From Microbulbifer sp. YPW16 (lineage in GTDB: Bacteria; Pseudomonadota; Gammaproteobacteria; Pseudomonadales; Cellvibrionaceae), in the NCBI RefSeq assembly GCF_021290385.1, contig NZ_CP089928.1, forward strand, positions 186,001 through 250,000: a stretch of DNA of 64,000 bases. Direction: 5' to 3'. The notes under the pieces were generated by a model. That model was given only the letters and a program-made list of their open reading frames with translations, had not been told where the DNA came from and made no database searches. Made by a program: the position numbers and the translations under genes. Within the stretch, counting starts at the first letter, position 1, and each line of letters begins with the position of its first letter. This document shows positions 8,369-20,136 of this stretch, in pieces.

Positions 8369-9052
8369 ATGTCTGTCTCAGGTTTTCGGCGCAGGGCAAT
8401 GCCCCTGGTCGGTTGTTTCCTCGCGCTATGGGTTCTTTCGTTACTGGCCATGGATGCCCAGGGGGCGGCGAGCCGGGTCAGTTGCGGAGACCTTTCAGGC
8501 CTGGCAATAGAAAACCTGGTGTGCCAGGATGCGGAGCTGGGCGCCCTGGATCGCGTGCTGCGGGAGGTGATGGACGGCGCCGCGACCTTACGGGATCTCG
8601 GTGGGGCGGCGCGCAAGCGCCTGCAGGCCTCCCAGCGCGACTGGCTGGAATCGCGCAATGGCTGCTGGCAGGCGGAAAACCCTCGCACCTGTGCATTGCG
8701 CCACTATCGTCGCCGCATCGCCGAATTGCAGGTTGAGCTGGCGCTGGCTGGCCCCGCGCGGGTAACCCGGTATGACTGTCGTGGCGAAGCCCTGACCCTG
8801 CGATTTTACGATACCAGCGTCCCCTCACTGACAGCAGCGTTCCGCGGCCGGGATATCTTTATGGTGCCCCCCGGGGGTGTCCCGGGCAGGCGCTATGCGG
8901 GGGCATCCCTGACCCTGGAGCTGGGCGATGGCGAGCTGCTGTTGCAGCCTGCCGGCAGCGCGGACGCCCCCCTGAGATGCGTTGACAGTCGCTGGTATGC
9001 AGGCCAGCAACAGCACCGCAGCGCGTTCGCCCAATGCGGGGACCGGCCCTAG
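8369..9052 (+). CDS. Secreted LprI/MliC-like lysozyme-inhibitor family protein
   Basis: 227-residue exported protein. A basic N terminus (FRRR) and a hydrophobic stretch to about residue 32, ending near AQGAA, form a likely Sec signal peptide. Residues about 38-120 resemble the LprI/DUF1311 domain (CGDLSGLAIENLVCQD, then SQRDWLESRNGCW and CALRHYRRRIAEL, with paired cysteines). Residues about 130-225 resemble an MliC domain (YDCRGEALTLRFYD, a central GASLTLE strand, and a C-terminal Cys). Both domain types inhibit C-type lysozyme in characterised proteins, so a periplasmic or envelope defence role is likely but inferred. GAGAAG precedes the ATG at 8369. Divergent from the ATP-grasp gene and convergent with asnS. 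Confidence 0.78.
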   Translation: MSVSGFRRRAMPLVGCFLALWVLSLLAMDAQGAASRVSCGDLSGLAIENLVCQDAELGALDRVLREVMDGAATLRDLGGAARKRLQASQRDWLESRNGCWQAENPRTCALRHYRRRIAELQVELALAGPARVTRYDCRGEALTLRFYDTSVPSLTAAFRGRDIFMVPPGGVPGRRYAGASLTLELGDGELLLQPAGSADAPLRCVDSRWYAGQQQHRSAFAQCGDRP

Positions 9053-9085
9053 GTCAGGGCGGTCACCAGTTTTCTGGTCGCGCCA

Positions 9086-9117
9086 GAAACAAAAAGCCCC
9101 GGCTTCGGGCCGGGGCT
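9086..9117 (-). terminator. Rho-independent terminator of asnS
   Basis: A perfect 9-bp stem (AGCCCCGGC / GCCGGGGCT, 9095-9103 with 9109-9117) is followed on the minus strand by TTTTTGTTTCT. It lies 33 bp beyond the asnS stop and reads as its terminator; the plus-strand side has no T run. Confidence 0.88.
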
Positions 9118-9149
9118 CTGGCGGTGCGCTATCGGTCAGTTGATAGCGA

Positions 9150-10550
9150 TCAGAAGGCTGCGTTGCGCGGTGTGCGCGGGAAGGGGATCACGTCGCGGAT
9201 ATTGCCCATGCCGGTGACGTAAGACACGATCCGGTCGAAGCCCAGGCCGAAGCCCGCGTGGGGTACGGTGCCGTAACGACGCAGGTCCCGGTACCAGTCC
9301 AGGTGCTCTTTGGGGATTTCCATTTCGTCCATGCGCGCGTCAAGCTTGTCCAGTCGCTCCTCACGCTGTGAACCACCGATGATTTCACCAATACCCGGGG
9401 CGAGGACATCCATCGCCGCGACGGTCTTGCCGTCGTCATTCATGCGCATGTAAAACGCCTTGATGTCCTTGGGGTAGTTCATTACCACAACGGGCTTTTT
9501 GAAATGCTTCTCGGCCAGGTAGCGTTCGTGCTCGGAAGCCAGGTCGATACCCCAGGAAACCGGGAACTCGAACTTCTCCTTGCAGTTCTCCAGGATCTCG
9601 ATGGCCTCGGAGTAATTGATACGTGCAAAGTCGTTCTCGACGATGTTTTCCAGCCGGCTGATGGCTTCCTTGTCGATGCGCTGGGCAAAGAATGCCATGT
9701 CATCGGCACGCTCTTCCAGTACTGCCTTGCACACGTATTTCAGCATCTTCTCTGACAGCGCTGCGATATCAGCCAGTTCGGCGAAGGCGATCTCGGGCTC
9801 CACCATCCAGAATTCCGCCAGGTGGCGGGTGGTGTTGGAGTTTTCCGCGCGGAAGGTCGGGCCGAAGGTGTACACCTTCGATAGAGCCAGGCAGTAGCTC
9901 TCCACATTCAGCTGGCCGGACACGGTGAGGAAAGTCTCCTCGCCAAAGAAATCCTCATTGAAATCCACCGCACCCTTGTCGGTGCGCGGCAGGTTCTCCA
10001 GGTCCAGGGTGCTGACGCGGAACAGCTCGCCGGCGCCCTCGCAGTCGGATGCGGTGATGATCGGGGTGTGTATCCAGTTGAATCCCTGCTCGTGGAAAAA
10101 GCGGTGGATCGCCTGGGCGATGCAGTTGCGCACGCGGGCCACGGCGCCGCCCACGTTGGTGCGCGGGCGCAGGTGCGCGTGTTCGCGCAGGTGCTCCATG
10201 GTATGGCGCTTGGGGGACATGGGATAGGTGTCCGGGTCCTCGACCCAGCCCACTACATGGACTTCGCTCGCCAGCAGCTCGATTGCCTGGCCCTTGCCCT
10301 CGGACGGCTTGATGGTGCCGACAATATCGACGGCACAGCCGGTGGTAAGGCGCAAAACCTCGGACTGGTAGTTGCTGATGGATGACTCGACCACCACCTG
10401 CAGGGGATCGAAGCAGCTGCCATCGTGGACCGCCAGGAAGGACAGCCCGGCCTTGGAGTCGCGGCGGGTACGGATCCAGCCCTGCAGCCGGGCCTGTTCG
10501 CCCTCGCGACCGCTGGATTTCAAAAGAGTATCTACAGACTCGACTTGCAT
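9150..10550 (-). CDS. asnS: Asparaginyl-tRNA synthetase
   Basis: Class IIb aminoacyl-tRNA synthetase charging tRNA-Asn in the cytoplasm; 466 residues, the usual E. coli-type length. The N-terminal OB fold includes [20 protein letters not shown] and the class II core includes [25 protein letters not shown] sequence, [20 protein letters not shown] (motif 2) and [15 protein letters not shown] (motif 3). The start [11 protein letters not shown] at 10550 aligns with known AsnS proteins; the longer frame to 10616 adds only unrelated residues. Terminated by the hairpin at 9086-9117. Single-copy housekeeping gene with no odd features seen. Confidence 0.98.
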   Translation of the reverse strand: MQVESVDTLLKSSGREGEQARLQGWIRTRRDSKAGLSFLAVHDGSCFDPLQVVVESSISNYQSEVLRLTTGCAVDIVGTIKPSEGKGQAIELLASEVHVVGWVEDPDTYPMSPKRHTMEHLREHAHLRPRTNVGGAVARVRNCIAQAIHRFFHEQGFNWIHTPIITASDCEGAGELFRVSTLDLENLPRTDKGAVDFNEDFFGEETFLTVSGQLNVESYCLALSKVYTFGPTFRAENSNTTRHLAEFWMVEPEIAFAELADIAALSEKMLKYVCKAVLEERADDMAFFAQRIDKEAISRLENIVENDFARINYSEAIEILENCKEKFEFPVSWGIDLASEHERYLAEKHFKKPVVVMNYPKDIKAFYMRMNDDGKTVAAMDVLAPGIGEIIGGSQREERLDKLDARMDEMEIPKEHLDWYRDLRRYGTVPHAGFGLGFDRIVSYVTGMGNIRDVIPFPRTPRNAAF

Positions 10551-10753
10551 TGTTCTCGCTCTGTATTGGCTAGTCATCGGCGGTGCCTGAATTTTGCACA
10601 GTACCGCGCGGGTCAATTACGGCGGGCATATTGGACTGTTGGCGAGCGGAAATCCAGCCCCCGGGCGGGTCCCAGGGGGGTGGTGGAACCTGGGACGCGC
10701 CCTGCGGACGACCAGGGGGAGGGAGGGGCCCGTCGTCGCCGACGGGCAGGGTG

Positions 10754-11308
10754 TTATCCCGCCAGGGGGCGGCGGCGAAAGATGGGCCGGGATTCGTCCA
10801 CGGCGGCCTGGTAGCTGTCGCTGAAGTCATGCAGGGACGGGAGCAGGTCTTCCAGGGACTCCTCGCCCTCGTAGGCATAAGCGTCAAAACCGCAGCGGCG
10901 CAGGTATGTCAGCTGGTCGCGGATAAAGGCGCCCACAGCACGCAGCTCGCCGGTAAAGCCAAAGCGCTCGCGCAGGAGCCTGCCAGTGGTAAAGCCGCGG
11001 CCATCGGCGAACGCCGGGAAATGCACGGCAACCAGGGGCAGCTCGCGGGCCGCCTCACCGAGCAGGTCGGCGGTCTCGTTGCTGTCGAGCCATACGCCGA
11101 TCTCCCCGCTGCGGTCGGACAGGTCCTCGCGCAGTCGTTGCCAGACCGGGAAAGGCAATATGACCTTGCCCGGAGCCAGCGTATCGGCGGTGATCTCCGG
11201 GGCCTCATCGCTGGCTGGCAGCAGTCGCCATTCATTACTGGCGACAGCGCCACCGCGGATCAGCTGGGCCGGGTTCTGGGGTTGCGGTCCGGCTTTAGGC
11301 TTTGGCAT
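10754..11308 (-). CDS. DUF934 sulfite-reductase partner protein
   Basis: 184-residue protein of the DUF934 family, which in Pseudomonas and relatives sits directly downstream of cysI and is annotated as a probable sulfite-reduction oxidoreductase; its biochemical role is unproven. Residues around VAVHFPAFADGRGFTTGRLL and GDQLTYLRRCGFDAY-like sequence (here IRDQLTYLRRCGFDAY) are family-typical. The ATG at 11308 lies 14 bp inside the 3' end of cysI, implying translational coupling and joint function. The C terminus ends at RRRPLAG. A GC-rich hairpin (8-bp stem, 10728-10747) without a T run follows the stop. Confidence 0.85.
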   Translation of the reverse strand: MPKPKAGPQPQNPAQLIRGGAVASNEWRLLPASDEAPEITADTLAPGKVILPFPVWQRLREDLSDRSGEIGVWLDSNETADLLGEAARELPLVAVHFPAFADGRGFTTGRLLRERFGFTGELRAVGAFIRDQLTYLRRCGFDAYAYEGEESLEDLLPSLHDFSDSYQAAVDESRPIFRRRPLAG

Positions 11309-12953
11309 AGACTCTCTCCTTGAATGGCTGCAGGCCAATGCGCTGGTAGGTATCCAGGAACAGCTCGTCCGGGCGGCGCTGCTCCACGTAGATATTGAGG
11401 ATTGTGCCGATCACGTCGGGGACCTCGGCCCGGGAGAAACTGGGACCCAGCACTTTGCCCAGGCTGGCATTCTCCGACGAGCTGCCCCCCAGCTGCACCT
11501 GGTAGAACTCCTCTCCCTTCTTGTCCACGCCGAGGATGCCGATATGGCCCACATGGTGGTGGCCACAGGCATTCATACAGCCGGAGATGTTCAGGTTCAG
11601 GTCACCCAGGTCGTAGAGGTAATCCATATCGTCGAAGCGGCGCTGGATCGCCTCTGCCACAGGGATCGACTTGGCGTTGGCCAGTGAGCAGAAATCGCCG
11701 CCGGGGCAGCAGATCATGTCGGTCAGGGTACCGATATTGGGTGTGGCAAAACCATGCTTGCGGGCGGCCTGCCACAGGGCCTGGAGCTCGTCCTGCTGCA
11801 CGTCTGCGAGCACCACGTTCTGGTCGTGGGTGACCCGTGCCTCACCAAAGCTGAACCGGTCAGCCAGGTCGGCAATGGCCTCCAGCTGGGAATCCGTTAC
11901 GTCACCCGGCGGCACGCCGGTGGGCTTGGTGGACAGCCGCACGGCCCGGTAACCGGGAACCCGGTGCGGGAAGGTGTTGCGTTCCAGCCAGCGTGCAAAT
12001 GCCTTGTCGCCATCCGCCTGCGCCTGCAGGTCGGACTCCGTCGCGGCGGCATCAAACCGGGCGTAATCCGGGGCGTCGAAGAATGCGCGCGCCCAGTCGA
12101 GGGCCTCGGGCGTCAGGCGGTCGGCGCCGTCCCTGATCTGCTCCCATTCCCGCTCCACGCGGCGGCCGAACTCTTCAGGGCCCAGGGCCTTGACCAGGAT
12201 CTTGATGCGGGCCTTGTACTTGTTGTCACGGCGGCCCAGCTGGTTGTAGACCCGTACAATGGCCTCGAGGTAGGACAGCAGGTCCTGCTCCGGGAGGAAG
12301 TCCCGGATCAGCTCCGCAATCACCGGGGTGCGGCCCTGGCCACCACCCACATAGACCTGGAAACCGATCTCGCCGTCGCGCTCGATGATCTGCACCCCGA
12401 TATCGTGTACCCGGATCGCGGCCCGGTCTGCCTTGGCGCCATTGACGGCTATCTTGAATTTGCGCGGCAGGAAAGCGAATTCCGGATGGAAGGTGGACCA
12501 CTGGCGGATCAGCTCGCAGTAGGGCCGGGGGTCGGCGATTTCATCGCGGGCGACGCCGGCGTAGGGGTCCGAGGTGGTATTGCGGATGCAGTTACCGCTG
12601 GTCTGCACCGCATGCATTTCGACTTCCGCCAGCTCGGCCAGGATTTCCGGCACATCCTCCAGGCGCGGCCAGTTGAATTGCAGGTTCTGGCGGGTGGTGA
12701 AGTGGGCATAGCCCTTGTCGTAATCGCGGCTGATGCGCGCCAGGCGTCGCAGCTGGTCGCTGTTCAACAGCCCGTAGGGCACGGCAATACGCAGCATGGG
12801 GGCCAGGCGCTGGATATAGAGGCCATTCTGCAGGCGCAGTGGCAGGAACTGCTCCTCATTCAGTTCACCGGCAAGGTAACGCTCGGTCTGGCCGCGGAAC
12901 TGCGCCACGCGTTCGCCGATGATGGTCCGGTCCCGTTCGTCATATCGATACAT
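11295..12953 (-). CDS. cysI: Sulfite reductase hemoprotein (nitrite/sulfite reductase family)
   Basis: Siroheme and [4Fe-4S] enzyme reducing sulfite to sulfide for cysteine synthesis. 552 residues from MYRYDERDRTIIGERVAQFR, matching the length and N terminus of Pseudomonas-type CysI. The duplicated nitrite/sulfite reductase domains are visible (LRLQNGLYIQRLAPMLR and SGNCIRNTTSDPY), and the cluster/siroheme cysteines occur in CCPGGDFCSLA and SGCMNACGHHH. In-frame codons back to 13052 lack family similarity, so ATG 12953 is used. The downstream DUF934 gene overlaps by 14 bp. A perfect 24-bp inverted repeat at 13049-13072, about 95 bp upstream, is a candidate operator. Electron donor (NADPH flavoprotein or ferredoxin) is not encoded nearby. 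Confidence 0.94.
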   Translation of the reverse strand: MYRYDERDRTIIGERVAQFRGQTERYLAGELNEEQFLPLRLQNGLYIQRLAPMLRIAVPYGLLNSDQLRRLARISRDYDKGYAHFTTRQNLQFNWPRLEDVPEILAELAEVEMHAVQTSGNCIRNTTSDPYAGVARDEIADPRPYCELIRQWSTFHPEFAFLPRKFKIAVNGAKADRAAIRVHDIGVQIIERDGEIGFQVYVGGGQGRTPVIAELIRDFLPEQDLLSYLEAIVRVYNQLGRRDNKYKARIKILVKALGPEEFGRRVEREWEQIRDGADRLTPEALDWARAFFDAPDYARFDAAATESDLQAQADGDKAFARWLERNTFPHRVPGYRAVRLSTKPTGVPPGDVTDSQLEAIADLADRFSFGEARVTHDQNVVLADVQQDELQALWQAARKHGFATPNIGTLTDMICCPGGDFCSLANAKSIPVAEAIQRRFDDMDYLYDLGDLNLNISGCMNACGHHHVGHIGILGVDKKGEEFYQVQLGGSSSENASLGKVLGPSFSRAEVPDVIGTILNIYVEQRRPDELFLDTYQRIGLQPFKERVYAKA

Positions 12954-13048
12954 AAGAGCTTGATTCCATTGCCTTTTTTGCGCAATCCGGAGCAGCGGGA
13001 AAAGCTCCGCTGATTCTCCGATGGCGCATAACATACCAGCGCGCTTAT

Positions 13049-13072
13049 GCAAAAAATAACAATATTTTTTGC
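13049..13072. promoter_or_regulatory. Perfect A/T-rich inverted repeat, candidate operator
   Basis: Two exact 10-base arms, GCAAAAAATA and TATTTTTTGC, separated by four bases. It lies between the divergent cysI (start 12953) and small membrane gene (start 13239), within a 285-bp AT-rich intergenic region unlike its GC-rich surroundings. Symmetry is seen directly; a regulator such as CysB is only a guess, since the arms do not clearly match a consensus I know. It is not followed by a T run consistent with an ordinary terminator. Confidence 0.55.
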
Positions 13073-13238
13073 TAAATCAGTAACTAATGGTTATATGCAA
13101 GACGGGGCCGGACAGGCCCGGGGCCGGTGCTGTGCGCCACCCGCTTGCGCTGCCTGTGGCTATTTGCTCTACTTGGCTGACCGTTGCAAAACGGCCACAG
13201 CTACCTGAATAAGAATAATGCGTAAGCGGAGTTTTCCG

Positions 13239-13355
13239 ATGAGTGAAGAAGTAGTTGTATCAAATGATAGCGATAATGCTGTAGATGCCATCGCCGCGGT
13301 GGCGCTGGTTGCCATTTTTGTGGTCACCTGTGTTTACTGGGTAGCTTCCCAGTAA
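13239..13355 (+). CDS. Small single-span membrane protein, 38 residues
   Basis: Short open frame with good coding signals: AGCGGAG lies about seven bases before the ATG at 13239. The N-terminal third is acidic (MSEEVVVSNDSDNAVD), then a transmembrane helix (AIAAVALVAIFVVTCVYWV, about residues 17-35) and a three-residue tail (ASQ). The layout suggests an inner-membrane peptide. Divergent from cysI across an AT-rich region with an inverted repeat, so it may share that regulation. Downstream is a partly paired hairpin-like GC-rich stretch (about 13362-13402) without a T run. I do not recognise a family; reality rests on the RBS, the clean amphipathic layout and the lack of any other gene here. 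Confidence 0.6.
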   Translation: MSEEVVVSNDSDNAVDAIAAVALVAIFVVTCVYWVASQ

Positions 13356-13463
13356 GCTGCCACAGCCCCCAGCCGCCCGGGTAGTTGCGGTACCGGGTGG
13401 GCTGATCACGCCCCTGCGATTCCTGCCTCCCGCTGGCAAGCCCGGTGACACGCGTCGCTGGTG

Positions 13464-13721
13464 TCAGCCCATGTTTCCCAGCACCAGTTTCACCACCAGC
13501 ACCAGTGTCAGCACGAACAGGCCGGTGAAGATAATGCCGGCGGCAATATAGGTCTTGATATTCCCGCCGCGGAAGTCGCGCTCGCGATTCCTGCTGCTCT
13601 GGACTCCGATAGCGGCGGCCAGGGTGCTCAGCACGACCTGGCCGAATGAGGGGGGCTTGCCTTGCGCTTCAGCGTCACGCTGCCCATCCCTGTCCCGGTT
13701 TTCCTGTGGCTCGTTCAGCAT
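13464..13721 (-). CDS. DUF2970 membrane protein
   Basis: 85-residue small protein of the DUF2970 family, typical of Pseudomonadales and relatives. A charged N-terminal region (NRDRDGQRDAEAQGK) precedes the family core LSTLAAAIGVQSSRNRERDF, then a C-terminal transmembrane helix (YIAAGIIFTGLFVLTLVLVV). Located 23 bp downstream of the metH stop on the same strand, so it may be co-transcribed. Function unknown; inner-membrane location is predicted from the hydrophobic segment. Confidence 0.87.
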   Translation of the reverse strand: MLNEPQENRDRDGQRDAEAQGKPPSFGQVVLSTLAAAIGVQSSRNRERDFRGGNIKTYIAAGIIFTGLFVLTLVLVVKLVLGNMG

Positions 13722-13744
13722 GGGGCTCGATTCCCGTTCATTGC

Positions 13745-17440
<3,696 letters not shown>

Positions 17441-17699
17441 TGACGATTCCTTGCTAAGCATTCGGGTCTGGACCGGTGTTCGGGCTGCCTGGCTCTGGGC
17501 CATGGGCTCTGAACCTTTGTGGTCGCTGAGTCATTTCAGGGCGGCCATATTAACACGGAGGAGCCCGCCTGCATTGCCCGGAAAGTGATTGGGGTTCGAT
17601 ATAACCGCTTGATCTTAAAGGGAAGTTACTGGTTATTTGGGCGGATTTGGTGCGATCTGGCGACTGCCCAGGTTTAACTCGGGCGCAAGTGAGAGTAAA

Positions 17700-17724
17700 A
17701 TACCCGACAAGGAAACTCGGTTAT
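17700..17724 (+). promoter_or_regulatory. IscR type-1-like operator upstream of nfuA
   Basis: A 25-bp imperfect palindrome, left half ATACCCGAC and right half ending CTCGGTTAT, matches about 19 of 25 positions of the E. coli type 1 IscR consensus. A possible -10 TAAAAT (17696-17701) with TTTAAC 17 bp upstream overlaps its left end. Position at the nfuA promoter supports repression by [2Fe-2S]-IscR; this is inference. Confidence 0.6.
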
Positions 17725-17736
17725 TTGAGAAGTTAT

Positions 17737-18339
17737 ATGTCACAAGAACCTGCAGAACTGAATGTCACCATTACAGAGTCCGCCCGGGAGTACCTGCGCG
17801 AGCTGCTGGAGAAGCAGGATTGCGAGGGCATTGCCATACGCATGTTTGTCTCCAATCCGGGTACACCGAACGCAGAAACCTGTATTGCCTATTGCCGCCC
17901 GGGCGAGGAACAGGAAGACGATGTGATGATGGAGCTGGACGGCCTCAAGGCCTTCTTCGAGGGTCGTTCTGTGCCGTACCTGGACGAGGCCAAGGTGGAC
18001 TACTCCTCGGACAAGATGGGTGGCCAGCTGACCATCCGTGCGCCCAACTCGCGCATGCCCAAGATCACTGATGACAGCCCGATCGAGGACCGCATCAATT
18101 ATGTCCTCTACAACGATATCAACCCTGGCCTCGCTGCCCACGGTGGCCAGGTGAGCCTGGTGGAGTTCACCGAGGACAACTATGCGGTCCTGCAGTTTGG
18201 TGGCGGTTGCCAGGGCTGCGGCATGGTGGATATGACCCTGAAAGAGGGTGTGGAGAAAACGCTGAAGGAGAAGGTTCCGGAAGTGGTCGGGGTGAAGGAC
18301 ATCACTGACCACACCGACAAGTCCCAGGCTTACTATTGA
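17737..18339 (+). CDS. nfuA: Fe-S biogenesis protein NfuA
   Basis: [4Fe-4S] cluster carrier/scaffold delivering clusters to apo-proteins under stress. 200 residues: N-terminal degenerate A-type domain (about 1-100) and C-terminal NifU-like domain (about 115-195) with the cluster-binding CxxC in GGGCQGCGM (C158 and C161). The start [16 protein letters not shown] at 17737 aligns with NfuA; the upstream frame crosses the promoter and operator. Preceded by the IscR-like site and followed by a strong terminator, so monocistronic. Divergent from metH, which is not itself an Fe-S enzyme, so the adjacency is probably incidental. Confidence 0.97.
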   Translation: MSQEPAELNVTITESAREYLRELLEKQDCEGIAIRMFVSNPGTPNAETCIAYCRPGEEQEDDVMMELDGLKAFFEGRSVPYLDEAKVDYSSDKMGGQLTIRAPNSRMPKITDDSPIEDRINYVLYNDINPGLAAHGGQVSLVEFTEDNYAVLQFGGGCQGCGMVDMTLKEGVEKTLKEKVPEVVGVKDITDHTDKSQAYY

Positions 18340-18363
18340 GCCGTCTCCAGGCATGAAACGAAA

Positions 18364-18393
18364 GGCGGGCCCCAGGGGGCCCGCCTTTTTTTT
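18364..18393 (+). terminator. Rho-independent terminator of nfuA
   Basis: Perfect 9-bp stem GGCGGGCCC / GGGCCCGCC (18364-18372 with 18377-18385), four-base loop, then eight T residues. It sits 24 bp beyond the nfuA stop. Confidence 0.93.
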
Positions 18394-18413
18394 GCCGGTT
18401 CATGCCTCAGGGA

Positions 18414-19406
18414 TTATTCCGCCTCAAAGAACTCGTATTCATCCACGTAGTCGAGGTAGACCCCGTCAAACGCGGAATCCAGGATCCGGTCGAGATAGTC
18501 ATCGCCTGAACCGAACAGGATGTCCCGCCACCCGTCCTCCCAATAGCGCACGTGGTAGTTCCCCGGGTTACCGGCCACCTCCTCCACCAGCCAGGTTGGC
18601 GGGTTGGTGGGCCAGCTGTTCTGCCAGTAAAAGCGGTTGCTCTCGGCCTGGCCGATGCTCATGTAGGCCAGCAGGAGTCGCCGGCCTCCATCGGGCTTGA
18701 GTTGCAGCTGTTGCAGCTGGGCGGCGGTATACGGCTGGCCGTTGAAAAAGAAATCCAGGATCAGCAGGTCATAGTCCGTTGCGGCGAGCGCGTCGATAAG
18801 CTCCTGGCGCGTGGAATAAAGCCGGGGGTTGGTCAGGTGCAGGAAGTTGCGGGCCTGCGCCAGCGTATCGATATCGCGGCGATTCAGGCCGGGAATCTCG
18901 GCCGGGTAGTCCGGGATGCTATCCAGCTGGCGGTTGGGGGCCACAAAGCCGGTAAAACCGGCATCCTCGATCAGGCGATACGCTTCGTCGATATTGCGCT
19001 GGCTGTTGGCGAAGTCGGTTACCAGGACAGTGATACTGGCATTGTCGACCGCCAGGTCGAGCAGGTCGCGCAGCCGCTGGCTTTCCTCATCGGGCGTTGG
19101 CTGGTCGACGTTTTGGGCACCGAAAAACAGTCCCTCAACCCCGAGGCCGTTGACCGCCTCCAGGTAGGCTTCCTGGATTGTCCCGGTGCTCCGCCCGTCA
19201 CTGGTAACCAGTCCGGTGCCACCCTGTGGGACAACAATAAAGTCCTCTTCGATATCCCTGGCGTAGGTGCTGATGTCCCGCACCAGGTTGCGCATGTCGA
19301 TGCGGTAATTGCGTTTTTCGGTCTGGAATCTGAACTCGGGCAGATCGTCGAAATCGCAGGCGACCAGTAGCAGTGGTACCAGCAGTAACACCAGGTATCT
19401 TTTCAA
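18414..19406 (-). CDS. GH114-family (endo-alpha-1,4-polygalactosaminidase-like) lipoprotein
   Basis: 330-residue lipoprotein: hydrophobic signal with lipobox LVAC (Cys17), followed by DFDD. The Asp after the lipid Cys favours inner-membrane retention by the Lol +2 rule. The rest resembles a GH114/TM1410-type TIM barrel: ARNFLHLTNP, DYDLLILDFFFNG, AYMSIGQAESNRFYW, WLVEEVAGNPGNYHVRYW and the C-terminal FDGVYLDYVDEYEFF, where acidic residues are candidate catalysts. The first codon is TTG at 19406, with GAGG and GGAG just upstream and no ATG before the lipobox. Characterised relatives cleave alpha-1,4-polygalactosamine, including Pel-like matrix polymers, but no pel genes occur here. Its terminal hairpin side is shared with nfuA's terminator only weakly. 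Activity unproven. Confidence 0.8.
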   Translation of the reverse strand: MKRYLVLLLVPLLLVACDFDDLPEFRFQTEKRNYRIDMRNLVRDISTYARDIEEDFIVVPQGGTGLVTSDGRSTGTIQEAYLEAVNGLGVEGLFFGAQNVDQPTPDEESQRLRDLLDLAVDNASITVLVTDFANSQRNIDEAYRLIEDAGFTGFVAPNRQLDSIPDYPAEIPGLNRRDIDTLAQARNFLHLTNPRLYSTRQELIDALAATDYDLLILDFFFNGQPYTAAQLQQLQLKPDGGRRLLLAYMSIGQAESNRFYWQNSWPTNPPTWLVEEVAGNPGNYHVRYWEDGWRDILFGSGDDYLDRILDSAFDGVYLDYVDEYEFFEAE

Positions 19407-19855
19407 TTCTCCTATCCTCCCTGTTCCGCCCCGGTTAATGCCTCTCCGTCCCCACGCAGAATTTGCGGGCGCTCACGTGGCTGTCTGGCAGTGTTCCGGG
19501 CTCGTCGTTGGCGCGCTATTGCCAGCACCCCGGTTTCGACATCATAGCTGCCTGAAACACTAACAGGAGAAGCGTGGTGATACCTGATGCGGTGCACATT
19601 TCTGGTCCTGGCGGAACCCGGGGGTGCGGGCCAGGCCGCTCGCTGCTCTCTGGTTACCGCGTCGTGGGGATTCCAGGTAGCGCAGTACGGCAAGGGGCGA
19701 GAGGTTGGGTTGGAGGGGGATGGCGCCAGTAGTCCGGGAAAGCACCAGCGGGGTTTGGCTATGCGGGAGCTGTTACGGCTCCCGCCAACCGGCATGCACC
19801 GGGACTGTGGACCCGGTACACACGGTTGCTGAACAAGCTGTAGGACGCAGGTGGG
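19407..19855. other. 449-bp intergenic region without a recognisable gene
   Basis: Between the GH114 start and the DUF3096 stop. Several open frames exist on both strands, the longest about 125 codons on the minus strand (19412-19795), but their composition is Arg/Pro-rich and I see no domain, signal or convincing RBS. GAGGATAGGAG near 19420 serves the GH114 TTG start. It may be a degraded gene or a long 5' region of the GH114 gene. Confidence 0.5.
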
Positions 19856-19999
19856 TCAGATGTGGATGTTGAGAATCTGGATCAGGCCGATGGCAATGAG
19901 GTAACCGGCAACGATGTAATTCAGTAACTTCGGCTTGATCAGGATAGCCACGCCAGCCAACAGTGCGAGAACAGGAGCGAGTTCGAGGTGTAAGGTCAT
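19856..19999 (-). CDS. DUF3096 small membrane protein
   Basis: 47-residue protein with two hydrophobic segments: LELAPVLALLAGVAILI (about 5-21) and YIVAGYLIAIGLIQIL (about 28-43), separated by the basic turn KPKLLN. The LLAGVAILIKPKLLNYIVAG core matches DUF3096, a family of very short membrane proteins of unknown function found in many proteobacteria. AAAGGG lies eight bases before the ATG at 19999. No terminator is evident on either side. Upstream is trxC, also minus strand but about 140 bp away, so co-transcription is uncertain. Confidence 0.82.
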   Translation of the reverse strand: MTLHLELAPVLALLAGVAILIKPKLLNYIVAGYLIAIGLIQILNIHI

Positions 20000-20136
20000 A
20001 TCAAATACCCTTTGGTGTTGTTATGTGCCAAGAGGGTAAACGCTGATTCGTAAATGAAGCAAGCGACCGTGTGGTGATCACGGAATTTCGCAAGGGGCGG
20101 GTTTACCCGCAAGGTGGGGCAATCGTTCCTGCAGTG

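Noticed and set aside
10728..10747. Intrinsic terminator after DUF934
   Set aside because: An 8-bp GC hairpin exists, but no T run follows on the minus strand; it is noted in the gene entry rather than called a terminator.
17441..17640. Cobalamin riboswitch in the metH leader
   Set aside because: No B12-box-like motif could be found in the leader, which is short and GC-poor in the relevant region.
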